Source of the DNA: an uncultured cyanobacterium
GTDB lineage: Bacteria; Cyanobacteriota; Cyanobacteriia; Cyanobacteriales; Chroococcidiopsidaceae
Length of the DNA stretch: 64,000 bases
Direction: 5' to 3'
NCBI GenBank assembly: GCA_946221495.1
Contig: CAMIFA010000004.1
Location: 13,511-77,510 of the forward strand
Shown piece by piece: positions 60,572-64,000 of this stretch. Within the stretch, counting starts at the first letter, position 1. Each line of letters starts with the position of its first letter. Under the pieces are notes generated by a model. The model was given only the letters and a program-made list of their open reading frames with translations, did not search any database and was not told the DNA's origin. The position numbers and the translations under genes were made by a program.

Positions 60572-62407
60572 ATGAAACTTCCCAAGCAGCGAATTTGGCG
60601 CTGGCGGCAAAACCTCCGCCAATTATTCGCAGTATTTCAATACAGTGGGCGAGCTGTGGAACTAGTATGGACTACTAGCCGCGCTCTGACAATAATTATT
60701 GCTGTTCTGACCATCATCGCGGGATTACTGCCAGCAGGAATTGCCTATGTGGGGAAGTTAATTGTTGATACCGTTGTTGCGGCTTCGCAGTCGGGGTTAG
60801 AAGGTAAGCGATCGCTAGCTTTGGGTTATCTAGCGATAGAAGCAGCTTTGGTTGCTTTACTTGCTGGTAGTCAGCGAGGGCTGAATTTATGTCAATCTTT
60901 ACTACGAGTCTTACTAGGACAGCGAGTAAACGTCCTGATTCTTGAAAAAGCGTTGACACTGGATCTTGTTCACTTTGAGGATTCAGAGTTTTACGACAAA
61001 ATGACTAGGGCGCGGCGCGAAGCTTCCAGCCGTCCTTTGTCGCTAGTAAATAGCACTTTTAACTTAGTCCAGGTTAGTTTATCTCTAATTACCTATGGCG
61101 GCTTGCTGCTACAGTTTTCTGCTTGGGCAGTAGTAGTACTAGTTATTGCTGCTATACCTGCTTTTGTCGCAGAAACTAAGTTTGCTGGAGAAGCTTTTCG
61201 CTTGTTTCGTTGGCGAGCTCCAGAAACGCGGGAGCAGACTTATCTAGAAACTTTAATTGCTAGAGAAGACTTTGCCAAGGAGGTGCAGCTTTATCAACTC
61301 GGCTCAATGCTCTTAGAGCGCTATCATGCTATTTTTAATCGACTCTACGGCGAAGACCGTAATTTGACGATTAGGCGGGGTGTGTGGGGCTATTTACTAG
61401 GGTTAATCAGCACTGCTGCTTTTTATGTTGCTTATGCCTGGATTGTCTTAGAAGCGATCGCTGGACAAATTTCTCTGGGTGATATGACGATGTACTTAAT
61501 GGTATTTCGCCAGGGACAAACAACCTTTTCTTCTGCGCTTACCTCGATTGGGGGAATGTATGAAGATAATTTATATTTATCCAATCTCTACGAGTTTTTA
61601 GAGCAGGATATACCGAAACCTCAAGGTGGAGCTAGTAAAGGTTTAATTTCTGGCGATGGCATTCGGTTTGAGAATGTGTCGTTTACTTATCCAGGTAGTC
61701 TGCAACCCGCTTTAAAAAATGTCTCACTGCATTTGCAGCCTGGGAAGAAATTAGCGATCGTCGGTGAAAATGGTTCTGGTAAAACAACGTTAATTAAGCT
61801 GTTGACAAGGTTATATACGCCAGATTCAGGGCGGATTTTACTGGATGGTTTGGATTTACAGGCGTGGGATATTAATGTGTTACACCAACGAATCGGTGTG
61901 ATCTTCCAGAACTTTGTCCGCTATCAATTCACTGTAGGCGAGAATATTGGTGTCGGGGATGTGGAACACTTAGAAGACAATAGCCGTTGGCAAACTGCCG
62001 CCCAAAAAGGGATGGCGGAACCATTTATTGAGCAAATGCCAGAGCGCTTCCAGACTCAGTTAGGACGTTGGTTTAAAGGCGGACAAGAACTTTCTGGTGG
62101 GCAATGGCAGAAAATTGCTTTGTCTCGCGCTTTTATGCGCTCAAAGGCAGATATTTTAGTGTTAGATGAACCAACGGCAGCAATGGATGCAGAAGCTGAA
62201 GTGCAAATCTTTGACCATTTTCGCTCACTTACCCAAAACCAAATGGCGCTGTTGATTTCTCACCGCTTCTCGACTGTCCGCATGGCTGATACTATTGTGG
62301 TTTTAACGGCAGGGGAATTAATAGAACAAGGAACTCATGAGGAGTTATTGCAGGCTGGCGGACGCTATGCAAGATTGTTCTCACTGCAAGCGGCAGGATA
62401 TCAATAA
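60572..62407 (+). CDS. ABC transporter, fused membrane and ATPase domains
   Basis: The 611-residue half-transporter has an N-terminal six-helix membrane domain (about 30-345) and a nucleotide-binding domain (about 365-605): Walker A VGENGSGKTTL, Q-loop GVIFQNFVRYQFT, signature LSGGQWQKIALSR, Walker B ILVLDEPTAAMD and the H-loop SHRFST. It would dimerise as an exporter. The substrate cannot be told; the Q-loop region (NFVRYQFTVGENIGVGD) resembles exporters of lipid or peptide type. The gene follows the 60151-60537 gene by 34 bp. Confidence 0.94.
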   Translation: MKLPKQRIWRWRQNLRQLFAVFQYSGRAVELVWTTSRALTIIIAVLTIIAGLLPAGIAYVGKLIVDTVVAASQSGLEGKRSLALGYLAIEAALVALLAGSQRGLNLCQSLLRVLLGQRVNVLILEKALTLDLVHFEDSEFYDKMTRARREASSRPLSLVNSTFNLVQVSLSLITYGGLLLQFSAWAVVVLVIAAIPAFVAETKFAGEAFRLFRWRAPETREQTYLETLIAREDFAKEVQLYQLGSMLLERYHAIFNRLYGEDRNLTIRRGVWGYLLGLISTAAFYVAYAWIVLEAIAGQISLGDMTMYLMVFRQGQTTFSSALTSIGGMYEDNLYLSNLYEFLEQDIPKPQGGASKGLISGDGIRFENVSFTYPGSLQPALKNVSLHLQPGKKLAIVGENGSGKTTLIKLLTRLYTPDSGRILLDGLDLQAWDINVLHQRIGVIFQNFVRYQFTVGENIGVGDVEHLEDNSRWQTAAQKGMAEPFIEQMPERFQTQLGRWFKGGQELSGGQWQKIALSRAFMRSKADILVLDEPTAAMDAEAEVQIFDHFRSLTQNQMALLISHRFSTVRMADTIVVLTAGELIEQGTHEELLQAGGRYARLFSLQAAGYQ

Positions 62408-62412
62408 GTAAG

Positions 62413-62449
62413 TAGTCATTAGTCATCAGTCATTGGTCACTAGTCAGAA
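62413..62449. repeat. Degenerate heptamer repeat AGTCATT
   Basis: About five tandem heptamers (AGTCATT, AGTCATC, AGTCATT, GGTCACT, AGTCAGA). The same unit in the other orientation recurs at about 6768-6788 (TGACTAA), 30751-30771, 31381-31395 and 62543-62565, always between genes. Confidence 0.75.
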
Positions 62450-62665
62450 GTTTTGCGGATACTTAACCCTACGCTTGATAGGCAAAAATTGTACTTCCGT
62501 ACGCACTTGTTCTTCCATATGCCTCACGAGGTTAGTCAACTAATAACTAAGGACTAATGACTGATGACTTTTAAAAGTAAAGAATTCCTAAATCAGTTAG
62601 CAATTTAACTGTTGTAGCGTCACAATTGCTGGTGAAACTTATAAGTTGTCGATGACGTTGTGGCT

Positions 62666-62872
62666 ATGACATTATCTTCTGAAAATACCTCTACACCCGA
62701 TACGCTCTCCTCAAGGTCAACAGAGCAGGATGTCATATACCAAATTCAATCGGAGCTATTGGCACTAATCCGAATTACTCCAGATGAGTCAATTGATTTA
62801 CAGAAAGCGCCCCTGCGCCTTGGTGACTGGAGTAGTACCTTGGAGAGCGAAATTTCTCGCTTCCTCTGGTAA
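62666..62872 (+). CDS. Small acidic protein of unknown function
   Basis: ATG 62666 opens a 68-residue frame (GTG 62660 adds two residues). The product begins MTLSSENTSTPDTLSSRS, has an acidic, Ser/Thr-rich N-terminal half and a more ordered C-terminal part (QSELLALIRITPDESID, LGDWSSTLESEISRFLW). No family is apparent to me. The gene lies between repeat-rich intergenic DNA and tlyA; whether it is expressed is open. No ribosome-binding site is strong. Confidence 0.5.
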   Translation: MTLSSENTSTPDTLSSRSTEQDVIYQIQSELLALIRITPDESIDLQKAPLRLGDWSSTLESEISRFLW

Positions 62873-63003
62873 AGTTACAAGCTTTAAAGCTGAAATTATC
62901 ATCAAGGTCAAGTTTAAGTAGGCGATCGCGCTTGCAGAGAATTATACTGCCAACTTTTCATTCTATAAATATGTTTAAGACCTAATTAAAAAAGTGAATT
63001 TTA

Positions 63004-63816
63004 TTGGCTAAACAGCGACTCGATATTTTGCTAGTAGAACTTGATTTATGCTCCTCCCGCCAACAAGCTCAAAGGCTAATCCAGGCGGGAGAAGTTATGG
63101 TTAATCAGCAAGTCATCGACAAATCTGGTACAGAAGTTGAAACAACAGCGCAGATTGTAATTAAAGAGCGATCGCCTTACGTTTCCAGAGGCGGTGAAAA
63201 ACTTGCTAAAGCTTTACAAGTATTTGATATTTCTGTAGCAGGACGAATTTGTTTAGATGGCGGTATTTCTACAGGTGGCTTTACAGATTGCTTATTACAA
63301 GCAGGAGCAAAATTAGTTTACGGTGTTGATGTTGGTTACGGACAAGTTGACTGGCGTTTACGTAATGATCCGCGAGTGATTTTAAAAGAACGCACTAATC
63401 TCCGCTATCTTCAACCTGTTGATTTGTACGGGAATGAGTCAGCTGCTGAATTTGCCGTAGTAGATGTTTCGTTTATTTCTCTGACTAAAATTTTGCCTGC
63501 TTTGTGGCAACTTCTTCAATATCCCTACGAGGCAGTTTTATTAGTAAAACCTCAATTTGAAGTCGGGCGATCGCGTGTTGGGAAAAAAGGCGTTGTGCGT
63601 GACTTCAAAGATCAAGCTGAGGCAATTTTTCAGGTGTTACAAACTGCCCAACAGCTAGGATGGGAATTCAAAGGCTTAACATGGTCGCCTCTGCAAGGGC
63701 CAGCTGGCAATATTGAATATCTTTTATGGCTGCGAATAGATAGTTCAACTTCACCACCTGATTTAGAGGCGATTACTCAAATTACTCAAGCTGCTCAAAA
63801 GCAATACAATTTATAG
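63004..63816 (+). CDS. tlyA: TlyA-type rRNA 2'-O-methyltransferase (S4/FtsJ)
   Basis: The 270-residue protein has an N-terminal S4 RNA-binding domain (about 3-60, KQRLDILLVELDLCSSRQQAQRLI; quoted in part) and an FtsJ/RrmJ-like SAM methyltransferase domain with DGGISTGGFTDCLLQAGA, DVGYGQVDWRLRND and LLVKPQFEVG. TlyA methylates 2'-O of nucleotides in 16S and 23S rRNA in mycobacteria. The start is TTG at 63004, which is fixed by the S4 domain; no ATG fits. Sometimes annotated as hemolysin A; RNA methylation is the better call. Confidence 0.92.
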   Translation: MAKQRLDILLVELDLCSSRQQAQRLIQAGEVMVNQQVIDKSGTEVETTAQIVIKERSPYVSRGGEKLAKALQVFDISVAGRICLDGGISTGGFTDCLLQAGAKLVYGVDVGYGQVDWRLRNDPRVILKERTNLRYLQPVDLYGNESAAEFAVVDVSFISLTKILPALWQLLQYPYEAVLLVKPQFEVGRSRVGKKGVVRDFKDQAEAIFQVLQTAQQLGWEFKGLTWSPLQGPAGNIEYLLWLRIDSSTSPPDLEAITQITQAAQKQYNL

Positions 63817-63900
63817 ATTTGGCTAATATTTACCTTTTGTTTTCAAGCAGTTAAGCGGTACTAAGGGATTTATTTTTCTGCTTTTTTGTTGTATGATTTT

Positions 63901-63949
63901 ATAATGGGAATATTATCTCAAATAATATTTTTGCACAGATTCCCATTAT
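63901..63949. repeat. Nested inverted repeats after tlyA
   Basis: The outer arms ATAATGGGAAT (63901-63911) and ATTCCCATTAT (63939-63949) match exactly. An inner hairpin (AATATTAT, CTCA, ATAATATT region) lies within. It could be a 3'-end structure of tlyA or an element boundary; the window ends soon after. Confidence 0.55.
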
Positions 63950-64000
63950 GATATAAATCAACTATAAACTGAAACAAAAATTCTGTAAATTGTATTGCTT

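Overview
The window is cyanobacterial chromosome. The evidence is direct: an ndhH gene, petH with an N-terminal CpcD-like phycobilisome-linker domain, prk, a Psb30 (Ycf12) photosystem II peptide, a CurT/CAAD thylakoid protein, the fbp-tal-zwf-opcA block, many copies of the octamer GCGATCGC (HIP1; e.g. 1301-1308), and short tandem heptamer and octamer repeats between genes. Psb30, CurT and several conserved small proteins place it among ordinary thylakoid-bearing cyanobacteria; I cannot name the genus. I found no rRNA, tRNA or CRISPR array.

Layout. 1-6.0 kb: a signalling cluster on the + strand (C-terminal end of a histidine kinase, a two-headed CheB, a CheR-PAS protein with a heptad-repeat coiled coil, and a PAS histidine kinase). 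6-12 kb: rsmH diverging from ndhH, then a MidA-type methyltransferase whose 3' end overlaps a convergent solo CheB, then a Crp-family regulator and a 31-residue membrane peptide. 12.2-14.1 kb: a DUF1643 gene split by a TnpB-only IS200/IS605-type element. 14-22 kb: D-lactate dehydrogenase-like gene, CurT, an SLH protein, homoserine dehydrogenase, petH and prk. 21.8-22.3 kb: a GxxExxY gene enclosed by inverted repeats. 22-30 kb: valS, an ABC1 kinase and recN. 30-37 kb: two half-size Mn2+/Ca2+ exchanger genes, YkgJ-type protein, psb30, a coiled-coil protein that shares a domain with the C-terminus of the adjacent recJ, and a decayed AbiJ-NTD4-like gene. 37-41 kb: cobyrinate a,c-diamide synthase and three exported proteins of unknown role. 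41-47 kb: the oxidative pentose phosphate block (fbp, tal, zwf, opcA on the - strand). 47-54.5 kb: RRM protein, a small conserved protein, a B12-dependent ribonucleotide reductase with an intein, a Uma2 protein, a PPOX flavoprotein and cysE. 54.7-64 kb: a small membrane protein, DUF3352 protein, rhodanese, hrcA, tandem membrane paralogues, an ABC exporter and a TlyA-type rRNA methyltransferase.

Functional links: fbp, tal, zwf and opcA drive and activate dark sugar catabolism; prk and petH serve the light reactions and Calvin cycle; CbiA makes a precursor of the cobalamin that NrdJ needs; MidA sits beside ndhH, whose mitochondrial homologue is the known substrate of MidA's mitochondrial homologue.

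The most unusual signals are: (i) short GC-rich palindromes lying in frame inside conserved genes (ldh-like, cbiA, valS, hom, midA), reminiscent of Rickettsia palindromic elements; (ii) the shared domain between RecJ and its coiled-coil, HEPN-motif neighbour beside an abortive-infection relic; (iii) the inverted-repeat-bounded GxxExxY unit; (iv) two copies of a small element with 12-bp terminal inverted repeats; (v) the nrdJ intein; and (vi) a 9-9-9 inverted repeat upstream of hrcA with CIRCE geometry but a different sequence.
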